DNA of 63,198 nt from a virus. Made by a program: the position numbers and the translations under genes. Under the pieces are notes generated by a model, which was not told the DNA's origin, searched no databases, and saw only the letters and a program-made list of their open reading frames with translations. The stretch covers positions 1 through 63,198 of the IMG/VR virus record IMGVR_UViG_3300045929_000106. One strand, given 5' to 3'. Positions 16,340 through 26,645 of this stretch are shown here, piece after piece. Position 1 is the stretch's first letter. Every line of letters starts with the position of its first letter.

Positions 16340-18452
16340 TGATCACCGCCCAGGCTCGCTGGACTGCCGTCGCCACCGTGGTCACCACCACGTCCACCAG
16401 GATGCGGACGGCATAGAGATCATTGTTGTTGGTGGTGGCCTTCACGTCCATGTTCGTAGTAGAGCTTGGCATGTTTATCGACTCTGCAATGATCGCCATC
16501 GCAAGATTCGTCGCAGAAGCGGCCTGTCTCCATACCCTATCGTTCTCCTGCTCGTACCAATAATTCGACCCAAATAATCCAGTCGTATTGAGGCCATTAT
16601 TATAATTATCAGAACTGTTGGCCGCTCCACTTCTAGACAGACGCACGTAATATGTTGTCCCACTAGTCAGGGACACTGACGGGCTGAATTTATACAGAGC
16701 CGGAGACACAGACGTGACGATTGCCGTATACAGCACTGATATAGACCCAAGAGCGCTCGCGCTGCTATATAAGGCGCATATTTCTATCACCATAGAATCT
16801 GTCGGGCCGCCACTCTTTGACACTCCAGGCCAGATTCCACCCACCGATAGATTTCTACTTGGCGTGAATGCTTGAGCTATCCTGAACGAATTCGGCCCAG
16901 CGGCTCCGAATTCCTCTGCTCCGCCAGTCCCAGAAAATGGCGCGTTCACAATACTTTCGCCGCCAAATATCATGGCATTATCTGGCCTGTAACCAAGAGC
17001 CAGCTCCGTAACATCATTAGATGTTCTCAATTGGACCGCAGAGCTGGTATTGTTCGCCGCTTCAGCCTGGAGCCGATACGTATTCGTCACCCCGCTCCAT
17101 TCCGCCGGATCGAACGTCTGGAGGAAACTCTGGAGCGAGGTTCCGGCGGCCAGCACGGTGTTCGACATCAGGTATTGGGGCTGGAGCTTGGTAATGCCCT
17201 GCGTCAGCAACATAAAACAGACATCGTAAGACGGGACTGACCACGAGGTTCCGTTGTGAAACACTCCGTTCCCGGCATAAGAAGCGCCGGACGAATTCTC
17301 CGCAAACTGCAGATAATTGCTGCCGTCGTAGGTTGAACAATTAAGAGTCACGGCAATCACGTAATTCGTCCCGGCGGAGAGGGTGTAGGGACTGGAAAAC
17401 GTGAACACCGCATAGCCGCTCGCAGATCCGGTCTGGATGGTCGCCGCATTAACGGCGTCTGACGTAGCCAGAGGCGAGCCGGTAGGGAGGCCTGAAGATC
17501 CGAAGGTTCCGGTGTGCGCGTATAAATTTGCAGTGACCGTCCCAACCGGAGTCCCAAACCGCTGAATCATAAAGACGGCATGCTTTAGAGACGAGGCGCT
17601 GCCCGCAAACGTCTCGCCGAGTGACCTGTTCCCCGCGCCGATATTCGGCCATTGATTAGCTGTCGTAAAACTGGTGAAACCGGCAGCCGTCTGCTGCACA
17701 ATGATCTTGGCGCCATAAACAGTCATTGCAGATTTGCTGGCGGGGGAGCTGGACACAATCCGATACCATCTGCCAGAAACTGGCGTGAAAGGAGAAGAGG
17801 CGCGAACTCTGGCTCCGCCGCCGGTTCCAGTCGTTGTCAGGGCTCCATTCGTCACGTTGCTCCACCCGGTAAACCCGTCTCCGGTTCCATCTGCAACCTG
17901 AAGCTGAACGGTGGAAGCTGACTTGGTGCTTGGAGAAGCGAATGCGGCCTCGAAATAGAACGCGCAGGAGCCATCCCACTTCGCGCTGTCGTAATACCAA
18001 TATTTAGGGTTGGTTTGATTAGATGCTGTAGCTCCGGTAGGAATTGTTATGGCCGTGACGGATGAGTGAGAGCCAATCTCTATCGCAGTTTCGCACGATG
18101 TAAGGGGTTCGCTGCCGGTGTCTTGAATAACAATTGCGCGAGCAGATGTAATAGTGGCCCCAGCTCCTGTCGTATTTACGAAATACGTATAGCTAATGCC
18201 GCCGTTGCTTGCGAGCGTGGCAGAAACCCTCTGTAACCCTACCGCCGTTGTATTGATCGTAGCCGATATGCCTGAATACGTATTATTAAGAGTTGCAGTT
18301 GTGGATGCGGCGGCGACAGAAACATATACCTCAAAATAGACCGTCAGCGTTCCGTTATAAAGAGACTGATTAATATATATATAGTTATAGGATGTGCCGC
18401 CGCTGCTTATGGACGTATTCAGCATGTTGAACTCGTGCCGGATCTTAGCCAT
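16332..18452 (-). CDS. Putative tail-fibre/receptor-binding protein, Ser/Thr-rich jelly-roll type
   Basis: A 706-residue, beta-rich, Ser/Thr/Gly/Asn-rich protein. Two stretches read like carbohydrate-binding or choice-of-anchor domains (around VGTVTANLYAHTG and YTLSAGTNYVIAVTL, then a second LSVGGIW... copy). It is clearly more AT-rich than flanking genes and lies between two glycosyltransferase genes. A receptor-binding or surface-attachment role is likely. Its composition points to recent acquisition of this host-range gene. Confidence 0.6.
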   Translation of the reverse strand: MAKIRHEFNMLNTSISSGGTSYNYIYINQSLYNGTLTVYFEVYVSVAAASTTATLNNTYSGISATINTTAVGLQRVSATLASNGGISYTYFVNTTGAGATITSARAIVIQDTGSEPLTSCETAIEIGSHSSVTAITIPTGATASNQTNPKYWYYDSAKWDGSCAFYFEAAFASPSTKSASTVQLQVADGTGDGFTGWSNVTNGALTTTGTGGGARVRASSPFTPVSGRWYRIVSSSPASKSAMTVYGAKIIVQQTAAGFTSFTTANQWPNIGAGNRSLGETFAGSASSLKHAVFMIQRFGTPVGTVTANLYAHTGTFGSSGLPTGSPLATSDAVNAATIQTGSASGYAVFTFSSPYTLSAGTNYVIAVTLNCSTYDGSNYLQFAENSSGASYAGNGVFHNGTSWSVPSYDVCFMLLTQGITKLQPQYLMSNTVLAAGTSLQSFLQTFDPAEWSGVTNTYRLQAEAANNTSSAVQLRTSNDVTELALGYRPDNAMIFGGESIVNAPFSGTGGAEEFGAAGPNSFRIAQAFTPSRNLSVGGIWPGVSKSGGPTDSMVIEICALYSSASALGSISVLYTAIVTSVSPALYKFSPSVSLTSGTTYYVRLSRSGAANSSDNYNNGLNTTGLFGSNYWYEQENDRVWRQAASATNLAMAIIAESINMPSSTTNMDVKATTNNNDLYAVRILVDVVVTTVATAVQRAWAVING

Positions 18453-19290
18453 GGCGGTGCTCCACCTGGAGGATGTCCCACAGCTCCACGGTTCGATAGG
18501 TGTGCGGGCGCTGGCGCACCCACTTCCACAGCTCGGCGTCCGGGGAGTCGGAGGCCTGTCCCCAGTCGAAGTCCGTCATTAACCGGCGGGAAAGAAGCGA
18601 GCACCCGATGCCCTGCTCCAGCGTCTCCGCGCCGGAGCGGGCCGGGTAACAATGCGACACCCAGTCCGCGTCCTGGCCGTAGCGCATCAGGGTCTCGATC
18701 ACGTTGACCGGCGGGATCACGTCAGCCTCGATGTTCATCCAGTGGGTATAGGGGCCCTCCAGGAAGACCCGCTGGATCGCCGCCATGGACTGGCAGACGC
18801 GCCGCAGCCACGCCTCCGGGCGCGGGTCGCCCTCGACGTAGAGAATCTCCGTTTCGCTCCGGTGACGCCACAGGAAGTCTGGTGTCGGGCTGTTGTCTGC
18901 GACCAGGACATCGAAGCAGGGGTAGGTCAGCTCCTTCACGCGGGCCAGCCACTCCGCCCAGGCGTACTCCTTGCACTCGTGGGTGACGCTGGCCACAAGG
19001 ACCTTGGGCCGCTCCACAAACGAGTACGTGCAGCGGTTGCGGATGCTGACCGGGATCAGGTCGCCGGGGCTCGCGGGCCAGTTCACGCAGGCCGTGGTCA
19101 GGACCCCACAGGCCTCAAATACTTCTGGATCGTCGCGCTCTCCACGGCGCTCGTAGATCCGGCAGCGGGTGGTGGAGTCGGGAAGGACCGTCAGCGCGGG
19201 GCAGGGGTTGCGCCAGCCGGTGCAGCACTCGCCGCAGTCGCAGCAGTAGCCGAGGCGCTCGTAGGTCTTGCCCTGCCACTCGACAATCAT
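18445..19290 (-). CDS. Cysteine-cluster protein fused to a glycosyltransferase-like domain
   Basis: The first 35 residues hold CCDCGECC (residues 16-23) and further Cys, the pattern of YkgJ-type cysteine clusters, which are thought to bind metal. From about residue 95 the 281-residue protein becomes GT-A-like, with PCFDVLVADNSPTP and a WMNIEADV motif that could supply the metal-binding acidic pair. Fusion of the two is unusual. It overlaps both neighbours by a few bases. A role in modifying fibres or metal-dependent sugar transfer is inferred. Confidence 0.55.
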   Translation of the reverse strand: MIVEWQGKTYERLGYCCDCGECCTGWRNPCPALTVLPDSTTRCRIYERRGERDDPEVFEACGVLTTACVNWPASPGDLIPVSIRNRCTYSFVERPKVLVASVTHECKEYAWAEWLARVKELTYPCFDVLVADNSPTPDFLWRHRSETEILYVEGDPRPEAWLRRVCQSMAAIQRVFLEGPYTHWMNIEADVIPPVNVIETLMRYGQDADWVSHCYPARSGAETLEQGIGCSLLSRRLMTDFDWGQASDSPDAELWKWVRQRPHTYRTVELWDILQVEHRHG

Positions 19291-19697
19291 TGGATCTTGA
19301 CCATCAGGGAAGTCCAGGCCGCCACCTGCACCTGATTCAGCTCCTGGGCCGTGAGCTTCTTGTTGAAGATCAGCCGGATGTCGCCTGGGCCGTTAGGGAA
19401 TGCGCGGACGCTGATGTTGTGCTGCGCCAGCGCGGCGTTAAAGTCATCCTCGAAAACGCAGGGGTCGCGGAAGTCGTAGATCGAGTTTGTGCTGGGCGGG
19501 ATCTGGCCTACGTTCTCGTCAGCCATGATGGCGTCCAGGGTGGCCTTCTGGGGCGGGGTGATATCCGGCTCAAACTCGATGCCGATGCCGGTGACCCCGT
19601 CGCTCGCCAGTCCCATGGGAGCCGGGAGCCCCGCATCCACCATCTTGCTGGCCATCACGCCCAGGCTGCCGGAGCGGTATGGATATTGGTATCTCAT
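19287..19697 (-). CDS. Hypothetical structural protein
   Basis: A 136-residue mixed alpha/beta protein, ATGA-overlapping with both neighbours. It begins [20 protein letters not shown] and contains no family signature. Position between a glycosyltransferase and collagen-like fibre genes suggests a fibre-associated role. A chaperone or linker is possible. Confidence 0.45.
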   Translation of the reverse strand: MRYQYPYRSGSLGVMASKMVDAGLPAPMGLASDGVTGIGIEFEPDITPPQKATLDAIMADENVGQIPPSTNSIYDFRDPCVFEDDFNAALAQHNISVRAFPNGPGDIRLIFNKKLTAQELNQVQVAAWTSLMVKIQ

Positions 19698-21442
19698 GTC
19701 TTGGTCACCTTCAGCATCAGGGCGGCGCGGGTCACCGTCGCCACCGAGTCCACGTTGAAGCGCAGGCAGTCTCCGGCGGTGATCGTGGTTGTCCAGCCGG
19801 TCAGGGTGGAGGAGCTGTTGTTGGTGGCGCTGGACACCGTGGGCTTGGCGCTGGCGGTAATGGTGTCCGCAACCGTGGGCGGGTAGTTGGCCAGGGTGTC
19901 CTTCCAGATGTCGAACACAATGGAGCCCGAGGTGTCACAGAGGATCGTCCACTGGTTGATCGTGCAGCCGAAGTCCACCCGGATATCGGCCTTCACGCCG
20001 GTGGTCAGCGCCGAGCCGCCGCCGTCCAGCACGATAGTGATATCCGCGATGTTGGTGTTGGTGACGGTCCCCGCGCCCGTGTAACCTGTATACCCGGTAG
20101 GCCCGGTAGCGCCAGCCCCGGCGGGCCCGGTGTAACCGGTTGGCCCCGTGGGGCCGGTGACATTGGAGGCTGGCCCCGTATAACCAGTAGGGCCGGTAGG
20201 GCCAGCTCCCCCAGCCGTTCCCGCCGTTCCCTGTGGTCCGGTGTAACCAGTCGGGCCCGTGGAGCCTTGCGAGCCGTTGGAGCCCGCCGGTCCCGTGTAA
20301 CCCGTGGGGCCGGTGAAGTTCCCCGGCCCTGTGTAGCCAGTGAAGCCGGTGTAACCGGTTGGCCCGGTAAACCCGGTAGGCCCGGTAGACCCCACCGAGC
20401 CAGCGGAGATCGTGGTCTGGATATGCGACCCGTGCGTGGCCCCCTGTAGATACATCGTCACCGTGATCGTGCCGGGGCCGGAGACGCGCTGAGCATAGAT
20501 CTTGTTGACGATGCGGTCAGTCGAAGACATCGCGCCGCCGCCCGAGGGCGTGGCGATCCACTCCTGCAACGCGACGGCGACATTCGTGAACGGCTCGCTG
20601 TACTCGTCGCGCACCAGGGTTTCCACCCCCGCGCCAGTGCGCGCGTAGACCAGCAGGTGTATCCGCGCCGCGCCGCTGGACGTGGACGCATAGACGCGCC
20701 GGAAGGCCGTGCCCGCCGGGTAGTCCACTGCGCCGGGGACGCCGGGATCGGTGGCGAACTCATCGATCAGGACATCGCTCGTGCCGGAGCAGGACACGGG
20801 TATGGTTGTCTCCGCGAGCGCGGACGGGGACTCCAGCATCCGCTTGTAGCCGGTGATATCGCTGGAAGTGTTCTCATAATAGAAGATGCGGCCCGCCGAG
20901 ATGCCCTCTTCACCTTGCGGGCCTGTATAGCCGGTGGGCCCGGTTTCACCTGCGGGCCCCGTATAACCGGTGGGACCCGTGGAGCCTTGCGAACCTGCGG
21001 AACCTGCCGTCCCCTGCGGACCCGTGTAACCAGTAGGGCCTGTGTAACCAGTGGGCCCTTGCGAGCCCGCGTCTCCGGCGGAACCCGCTGGACCCGTATA
21101 GCCGGTTGGACCCGTGTAGCCGGTTGGGCCTTGCGGACCAGCTCCCCCCGCATCCCCTGCGATTCCCTGCGGCCCGGTATAACCAGTGGGTCCGGTTGCT
21201 CCCGCCGGTCCCGCAGCCCCTGTGTAACCCGTGTAACCAGTGGGACCCGTCGCGCCAGCGGAACCCGAGGGACCCGTGGGGCCTGTGGGGCCAGTGCTCC
21301 CAGCTCCGCCCCCAGGCATGTCCACCCAGGCTCCGGTCCCGTCCATGACCTTGCCGGGATCGTTGGGCAGAGGCTCATCCGGGGCCAGGACATAATCCCC
21401 GGTTCCGGTGATGCCGAGACAGTCGTTGAGTCCGCGTGGCAT
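19694..21442 (-). CDS. Collagen-like tail fibre protein (long)
   Basis: The 582-residue protein has two blocks of Gly-Pro-Thr-Gly-Tyr-Thr-Gly-type triplets, near residues 55-200 and 345-480, separated and followed by globular beta-rich domains. Gly-X-Y triplets form trimeric collagen-like rods in phage fibres. The start at 21442 is preferred: AAGGACG lies before this ATG, whereas the upstream TTG at 21475 is inside the previous gene. Its C-terminal domain may bind the host. Confidence 0.75.
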   Translation of the reverse strand: MPRGLNDCLGITGTGDYVLAPDEPLPNDPGKVMDGTGAWVDMPGGGAGSTGPTGPTGPSGSAGATGPTGYTGYTGAAGPAGATGPTGYTGPQGIAGDAGGAGPQGPTGYTGPTGYTGPAGSAGDAGSQGPTGYTGPTGYTGPQGTAGSAGSQGSTGPTGYTGPAGETGPTGYTGPQGEEGISAGRIFYYENTSSDITGYKRMLESPSALAETTIPVSCSGTSDVLIDEFATDPGVPGAVDYPAGTAFRRVYASTSSGAARIHLLVYARTGAGVETLVRDEYSEPFTNVAVALQEWIATPSGGGAMSSTDRIVNKIYAQRVSGPGTITVTMYLQGATHGSHIQTTISAGSVGSTGPTGFTGPTGYTGFTGYTGPGNFTGPTGYTGPAGSNGSQGSTGPTGYTGPQGTAGTAGGAGPTGPTGYTGPASNVTGPTGPTGYTGPAGAGATGPTGYTGYTGAGTVTNTNIADITIVLDGGGSALTTGVKADIRVDFGCTINQWTILCDTSGSIVFDIWKDTLANYPPTVADTITASAKPTVSSATNNSSSTLTGWTTTITAGDCLRFNVDSVATVTRAALMLKVTKT

Positions 21443-21461
21443 ACTGCGTCCTTGGGAAAGA

Positions 21462-22034
21462 TTACGTAAGCTCAAACCACTTCTGGAGCGTCTGAGATCC
21501 CCCGTCCCATGCCACCTTGTAATACTGCCCCGGAAGGACCCATGTCTGCACCGTCCTCGTCTGGGAACTGGCTGGCGCGTGTTCTGCCGCCGCTATGGTT
21601 GTGGGGGGATTAAATGCGTCGGTATAAAAGCAGAGGGTTCCTGAGACGCTTGCGTAGCCATAGACCTGAACCAGCTTTGCGACGGCCCCGGTATTCTGGT
21701 AAACCGTGTCGAAGGCGCGAGAGGCGGTAACATCACTCCGGGTAGTGATCCCCGGAGCCGTCCACTTGATTCCCCTGGCTTGTGCCGAATCCGCCGCCAG
21801 CACCTGACCGTCTGACCCTGCCGGAACGCGAGCATCTACCGTCGAGTAGCCCCAGAGGTCGCCCTTGGTGGTAAGTGGGGAGGACGATCCGCCAACAGGA
21901 GTAACATCATCCCAGGTCGCGCCGTTGTCGTACCAGATCTCGCCGGTGTCCGTGGCGAAGAACAGCCGCCCCTCGATGCTCGCCGCTGGGCGGTTGGCGA
22001 ACGTGTCCTTGAGAATCACATTGGCTAGGGTCAA
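21462..22034 (-). CDS. Tail-fibre-associated protein
   Basis: A 190-residue protein with [20 protein letters not shown] near residues 22-41, a phrase common in phage tail fibre and chaperone-like regions. It has a TTG start overlapping the stop of the upstream collagen gene, so it is translated by coupling. Strand-rich, likely a fibre tip or adhesin module. Confidence in the class is moderate, in details low. Confidence 0.5.
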   Translation of the reverse strand: MTLANVILKDTFANRPAASIEGRLFFATDTGEIWYDNGATWDDVTPVGGSSSPLTTKGDLWGYSTVDARVPAGSDGQVLAADSAQARGIKWTAPGITTRSDVTASRAFDTVYQNTGAVAKLVQVYGYASVSGTLCFYTDAFNPPTTIAAAEHAPASSQTRTVQTWVLPGQYYKVAWDGGSQTLQKWFELT

Positions 22035-22816
22035 TTGGGAACTCCTACTACGGTTACAACATCACCGCCCGCAAAGATAAAGTTATTGTTTCCGTCCGTC
22101 AGGGACTCGTCATGCACGTCGGGGGTCCCGCCGCCTCCGCCTGCTGGCCCTGTGTAGCCGGTGTAGCCGGTTGGCCCGGTTGGTCCGGTGGCCCCCGCCA
22201 CCCCGTCGCCACCGTCCGCGCCTGCTGGGCCGGTGTATCCAGTGGGGCCAGTCGAGCCGAGACCCGTATAGCCCGTATAACCGGTGGGGCCGGTTGCCCC
22301 CGTATAACCTACGGGGCCGGTGAAACCAGTGAAGCCCGTGGGGCCCGTGTAGCCTGTCGGGCCGGTAGCGCCATCGGGGCCCGTGTAGCCGGTGGGGCCG
22401 GTGGGGCCGCCCGATTCTCCCCCCGGCCCTGTCGGACCCGTGGGGCCGGTTGGACCGGCGGATGGCCCGGTGGGGCCGGTGGGTCCTGCTGGGCCCGTAG
22501 GGCCGGTAGCGCCCCCGCCGCCCCCGCCGCCGGTGGCGTTGATGACGATCCTGACCCGCTCGTTGTTGACATCGTTGTTGTCCGCGCCAGCGATGGCGAC
22601 GTTGGTTCCCGAGATGAACTCCAGCTTGGAGCGGGTCCCCACCTCCGAGCCGTCGACCTGAACCTCCAGCGCCCGGTGGTCGAGCTGATCGTCCACCTCC
22701 AGCAGCTTGTCGCGGAGATCGTAGACCAACTGGTAGAGGCGGCGGATCGCGGTCTTCAGCGCCTCCGGCAGCGGCAGGGACTCCAGGTTCGGGATGTGGC
22801 GCGGGAGGGCGGCCAT
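22031..22816 (-). CDS. Collagen-like tail fibre protein (short)
   Basis: A 261-residue protein: a helical charged N-terminus (about 1-90), a glycine run, then Gly-Pro-Thr/Gly-Tyr-Thr triplets from about residue 100 to 240, and a short beta end. The triplets match those of the longer collagen-like gene about 600 bases downstream on the minus strand, so the two may form mixed or alternative trimers. Confidence 0.7.
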   Translation of the reverse strand: MAALPRHIPNLESLPLPEALKTAIRRLYQLVYDLRDKLLEVDDQLDHRALEVQVDGSEVGTRSKLEFISGTNVAIAGADNNDVNNERVRIVINATGGGGGGGATGPTGPAGPTGPTGPSAGPTGPTGPTGPGGESGGPTGPTGYTGPDGATGPTGYTGPTGFTGFTGPVGYTGATGPTGYTGYTGLGSTGPTGYTGPAGADGGDGVAGATGPTGPTGYTGYTGPAGGGGGTPDVHDESLTDGNNNFIFAGGDVVTVVGVPN

Positions 22817-24637
22817 CTAGCCTGGACCTCCCCGGTTGGGAACCGGACAAGAGTCGACATTCCCGCCGCCTCCGCCCCCGCCCCCGCCGCCACCCCCACC
22901 ACCCTCGCTGGGCATATTCATCCCAACACCTGACAGGGAGCCCGAGATAGAGCCGGAAGCGTCTTGCTTGAGTATCCCGGCCAACACTCCTTCCAGGCCG
23001 GGGAGTGTCGAAGCCAGCCCGCCATAGATATCAGCGGCAGTGCCCACAAGCATGCCGCCCAATCCTGGCAGCGGCGACATGGCAGACATGTCTCCGGCGA
23101 CATCGACTGGAGGGGGCGCTCCCATGGCGTCGATGTACTGCATCCGCAGGGAGTGGTACTTGGTGGACGGCGGGGTGGTTGGCGCGTTGGCGGTGTAGCT
23201 GGCCAGGAGGGACACCTGCCCCGTGCCGGAGCCGGAGACTCCATAAGACAGCACGTCTTCAGCGGCGAACGTGGTCCCGCTGATATCGATGGTGTAGATC
23301 GTGCCCGCCCCGGCCCCGGCGAGAACGGTAGTGGAGCCCTTGATGACGCCGTTCACCTTGAAGTCGATGGTCAGGTTGCTGCTCAAGGGCGTGACCACCG
23401 TGGCGGTGACCGTGGTCCCGGTTCCGGGGTAATAGGCGCTGGCCGCGTTGTTGGGCGTGATCGAGGGGACCCCGCCCGAGAACGTGACGTTGGAGTACCA
23501 CTTCTGCGGGAAGCTGGTGGGCGTCCCCATCACCCCCAGCGGCTGCGCTATCAGAGCGGTCATGATGCCGAAGCGCGTGTCCGACAGGGCTATCGTGTAG
23601 GGGCTCAGGATGCCCGAGGAGCCCATCGGCTCCCAGATGACCGTGGGGACGCTCCAGCCGCCGCTGGCCGAGGTGGTGTGCGTCTCGTACAGGTAGGAAT
23701 GGATGTTAGGGTCCGTCCCTATATAGGCCGAGAAGATACAGAAGAGCGTGTCCCCCTGCGCCACGCAGGAGCAGGGGAAGTAGTAACCAGTGACGTAGAC
23801 AGCGGCCTCGTTACCGAGCGTCATCCCCGTGAGACTGCTGGTGTCCACCGTCTCATCGGTCCAGGTGGGGCTGGCCGCAAACGTCCCGCGCGCGATGCGC
23901 AGCAGCTTGTCCGTGGGATGCACCACCGGAACAACCACCTGATTCTGAGCGCCGAAGATTGCGGGCTGGCCCAGCCAGGACTGACGGCTGGTCAGGAATG
24001 AGCCCGTATACCGTGTCGAGGGGCCGGTCACCGTGCTGGGCTTCTCGATAGTGAAGCTGCGCACCGCCGAGCCGTTGACCGTGAAGAGGTGGGCGCGGTC
24101 TGTGGATGGCTCGCGGATCGCCCAGCCGAGCTGCTCGTTGGTGGTTACGACAATGTAGGGCGTTCCCCACGAGCCCACCCCGGTGTAGTTGGTGGCCCGC
24201 AGCCGGGAGCTGGCGTTATAGATCGCCAGCATGGAGTTGTCCTGCCATACCACCAGCGAACCGGCGTCCCCGAAAGAGATGGAGGAGTAGTCGTTAGTAA
24301 GGAAGTCTTCCGTGGTTGTGTCGTAGCGATACATCCCCAGCACCGATGGAGAGAAGGTGGTTTCTCCCATGAGGATGTAGATGGTGGACCCTACCACGGC
24401 AAAGCCGGGATGATAATCCGCGAGATCGGTGTTGTTCTCCAGGCGAGTCCAGGTCCCGCCGTTGTCCGCGCTCTTCCAGATGCACATGGCGCGGGTGGCC
24501 TCCACCGAGCCCACCTGCGCGGGGCAGAGAAAGTACAGGTTGGAGCCTATCTTCTGCAGGGAATTGGCGGAGGACTTGCTGGACTCGAAATACTCAGGGT
24601 CTGGCGGCGGCGTCGTCAGCGTAAACGTGTAAGCCAC
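22817..24637 (-). CDS. Sialidase-like beta-propeller tail protein (A)
   Basis: A 606-residue protein with an Asp-box-like SADNGGTWTR near residue 55 and repeated beta strands with Trp and Gly, as in sialidase/neuraminidase propellers. The tail reads LPGL-type Gly-rich sequence ending in a run of about 14 Gly and a Cys-Pro-containing end. GTG start, GGGAGG eight bases upstream. Catalytic residues cannot be assigned, so carbohydrate binding rather than cleavage is as likely. Confidence 0.6.
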   Translation of the reverse strand: MAYTFTLTTPPPDPEYFESSKSSANSLQKIGSNLYFLCPAQVGSVEATRAMCIWKSADNGGTWTRLENNTDLADYHPGFAVVGSTIYILMGETTFSPSVLGMYRYDTTTEDFLTNDYSSISFGDAGSLVVWQDNSMLAIYNASSRLRATNYTGVGSWGTPYIVVTTNEQLGWAIREPSTDRAHLFTVNGSAVRSFTIEKPSTVTGPSTRYTGSFLTSRQSWLGQPAIFGAQNQVVVPVVHPTDKLLRIARGTFAASPTWTDETVDTSSLTGMTLGNEAAVYVTGYYFPCSCVAQGDTLFCIFSAYIGTDPNIHSYLYETHTTSASGGWSVPTVIWEPMGSSGILSPYTIALSDTRFGIMTALIAQPLGVMGTPTSFPQKWYSNVTFSGGVPSITPNNAASAYYPGTGTTVTATVVTPLSSNLTIDFKVNGVIKGSTTVLAGAGAGTIYTIDISGTTFAAEDVLSYGVSGSGTGQVSLLASYTANAPTTPPSTKYHSLRMQYIDAMGAPPPVDVAGDMSAMSPLPGLGGMLVGTAADIYGGLASTLPGLEGVLAGILKQDASGSISGSLSGVGMNMPSEGGGGGGGGGGGGGGNVDSCPVPNRGGPG

Positions 24638-24957
24638 TATGCCTCCCTAATATAGATTCCTATCAGCCCCAGCGCTCCATACTCGCTGTCGATGATCTCC
24701 CGGCGCTTGAACTCCGCCGCCAGGAACCGGCCCCAGGTTTCCTTGGGCGCGCATGGCAGAACGTCCGTCCTGGCGAGGGACGCCAGTTTCTCCAGCAGAA
24801 GAGCCTTGGCTTCCTCCAGCGTGGGAGCGGTAACGTCCACGTCGCACACCGTGTAGCCGTTCTCGTCATGCAAGGTGTGCGCAATGCGAAACTGGGAGCG
24901 CTTCCGCCTGGACAGCTCCGCATACACCCGGTCCAGAAACTCCTGAGTCTGCTCCAT
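24637..24957 (-). CDS. Hypothetical protein between the two propeller genes
   Basis: A 106-residue, charged and mainly helical protein (start coupled by TGATG, end coupled by TAGTG). It may assist assembly of the propeller proteins around it, but this rests on position only. No signature. Confidence 0.5.
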   Translation of the reverse strand: MEQTQEFLDRVYAELSRRKRSQFRIAHTLHDENGYTVCDVDVTAPTLEEAKALLLEKLASLARTDVLPCAPKETWGRFLAAEFKRREIIDSEYGALGLIGIYIREA

Positions 24958-26642
24958 CAGCCCGCGCCTCCTGTGCGCCCCTGCGGACAGTCAACAGTTC
25001 CCCCACCGCCGCCCCCGCCACCGCCTCCCACATTGCCGGAGCCCATCAGGAGCCCACCGGCGAAAGAACTGCCAATGACGCCAACCGCAGCCGAAGATAT
25101 CGAGCCAATCATGGACATACCGAGCCCCGGCAGCCCGCCAGCAAGGTTCCCCTCTTCGATTGCGGCGTTGCCGGTAAACACGCCAGAAAGACCGGGAAGC
25201 GCGCCGTCGATAGTCCCTTCAGGCGCAGCAACGCTCAGCTCAAACTGAATCTCTCCAAATGACGCGACAAATAGCGACTCAAATCCATTGGTAGGGGTAT
25301 AGTTTCCAGTGGGCGAAAGCCAGAGGTCATCGACGGTAGACCATGATCCCGGCGCTCCATGAAACCACCGGAAATGGCCCTGCAGATGAGGATCGTCTTC
25401 TGCCCCGGCGTCCCAACGGTCCTCAGTCCAACAGACCAACACTGTAAGCTCGCCCGTATGAATCGGGTTAAACCTGTAATACTGAGTAACCTTGTTGTAG
25501 TTTTCCTGATCCGCCGATGATCCATACACCCCATGGCAGTTGTATGAGATAGAAAGGAACACCCCCATCCACCACCACATGCCCAGCGACACAAGCTCAA
25601 AGTCTTCCCCGGTCTGCAAAACATCGCCAGTCCAGGAAGCTGGAGTCAGGGAAGCTTCTGCGGTAAATGCGCGGATATCGGTATAAACTATGACCCTTCC
25701 GTCGTCATCCGTTCTCCCAAGACTGTCGCTATAGCATAAAGCCGCGCACGCAACCCTCTCACCGGACGGCGTCGGATACACAGTAATATTAGAGACGTAT
25801 CCGACCTGATACCGCATATAAAGATCAGAATTGATAATGGACTTGGACCCGAATACCCCACTGGAGTCCATGCCCATGTGCCACATCTCGTCGCGGTTAG
25901 TCCCGGTGACATCCGGCCCGTTCATCAATAGAAAATGAGAATTGCCAGCCGTGTCGCAGGCAACATGAGCGGGCCAATAAGTGACGGGACCGGCGGTCTG
26001 GCCGGGAATGGCAACCGCCGCGCCAAACACTTCCCCATCGAACGTGGCGTAATAGGAGCGCCCATATTGCTTGCTGTCGGTATGGGTGTAGCGCGTGCCG
26101 GAAAAGAAGAAAACCATGTCTCCGGGGCCGCGCGTGGCAAGACTCATCGCGACTTCGCGGCTCTGAAGTTCGGCTGCAAGAGTGCCCCTGACCAACGCAT
26201 CAACCGGGACGGAAGAATCCACGATCTCAGCTCCCCAGGTGTCCGTGTTCATATCCCAGGGAGCAACAGCTACCCCGTGATAAGTGTGCGTCGTATAGTC
26301 GAAATTATGAACGTAGATTAGATAGGCCGTGTCTCTATCCACTCCCACGCAATAAGCGACTCCAAATGAGGGAACCGAGTCGATGGGAAGCTCGCTGCCC
26401 TCCACAAATGACCAAGTGGTTCCCATGTCTGTGCTCTTGAAGACGCGCAGCTTCTCGTCTCCGGCGCTGCCAGGAACCTCGATAGGGGAGCCGCCTGGAT
26501 TGTTGATCTCAAACTCGGTTGTGATACCGTCTAAATTATAAAGAAAGGCGTATAGGTGGTTATAGTGACGGACTACAAACCTCTCCTTACACGAGTTGGA
26601 CCCTACATCATATTGCCCGATGATGGAGAGCGTGTCCGACAT
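24957..26642 (-). CDS. Sialidase-like beta-propeller tail protein (B)
   Basis: A 561-residue protein with the same general layout as the neighbouring propeller protein. It has an Asp-box-like KSTDMGTTW near residue 70 and strand-rich repeats with many Trp. A shared C-terminal pattern follows: LPGL repeats, a Gly-rich stretch, a Gly run and CPQGR. It is more AT-rich than its partner. It is probably a divergent paralogue acting on or binding a surface polysaccharide. Confidence 0.6.
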   Translation of the reverse strand: MSDTLSIIGQYDVGSNSCKERFVVRHYNHLYAFLYNLDGITTEFEINNPGGSPIEVPGSAGDEKLRVFKSTDMGTTWSFVEGSELPIDSVPSFGVAYCVGVDRDTAYLIYVHNFDYTTHTYHGVAVAPWDMNTDTWGAEIVDSSVPVDALVRGTLAAELQSREVAMSLATRGPGDMVFFFSGTRYTHTDSKQYGRSYYATFDGEVFGAAVAIPGQTAGPVTYWPAHVACDTAGNSHFLLMNGPDVTGTNRDEMWHMGMDSSGVFGSKSIINSDLYMRYQVGYVSNITVYPTPSGERVACAALCYSDSLGRTDDDGRVIVYTDIRAFTAEASLTPASWTGDVLQTGEDFELVSLGMWWWMGVFLSISYNCHGVYGSSADQENYNKVTQYYRFNPIHTGELTVLVCWTEDRWDAGAEDDPHLQGHFRWFHGAPGSWSTVDDLWLSPTGNYTPTNGFESLFVASFGEIQFELSVAAPEGTIDGALPGLSGVFTGNAAIEEGNLAGGLPGLGMSMIGSISSAAVGVIGSSFAGGLLMGSGNVGGGGGGGGGGTVDCPQGRTGGAG

Positions 26643-26645
26643 GCA

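Noticed and set aside
19694-22816. Plus-strand Gly-Pro-Val frames opposite the collagen-like genes
   Set aside because: They are the mirror of the triplet-repeat DNA; the minus-strand fibres have the proper operon context.
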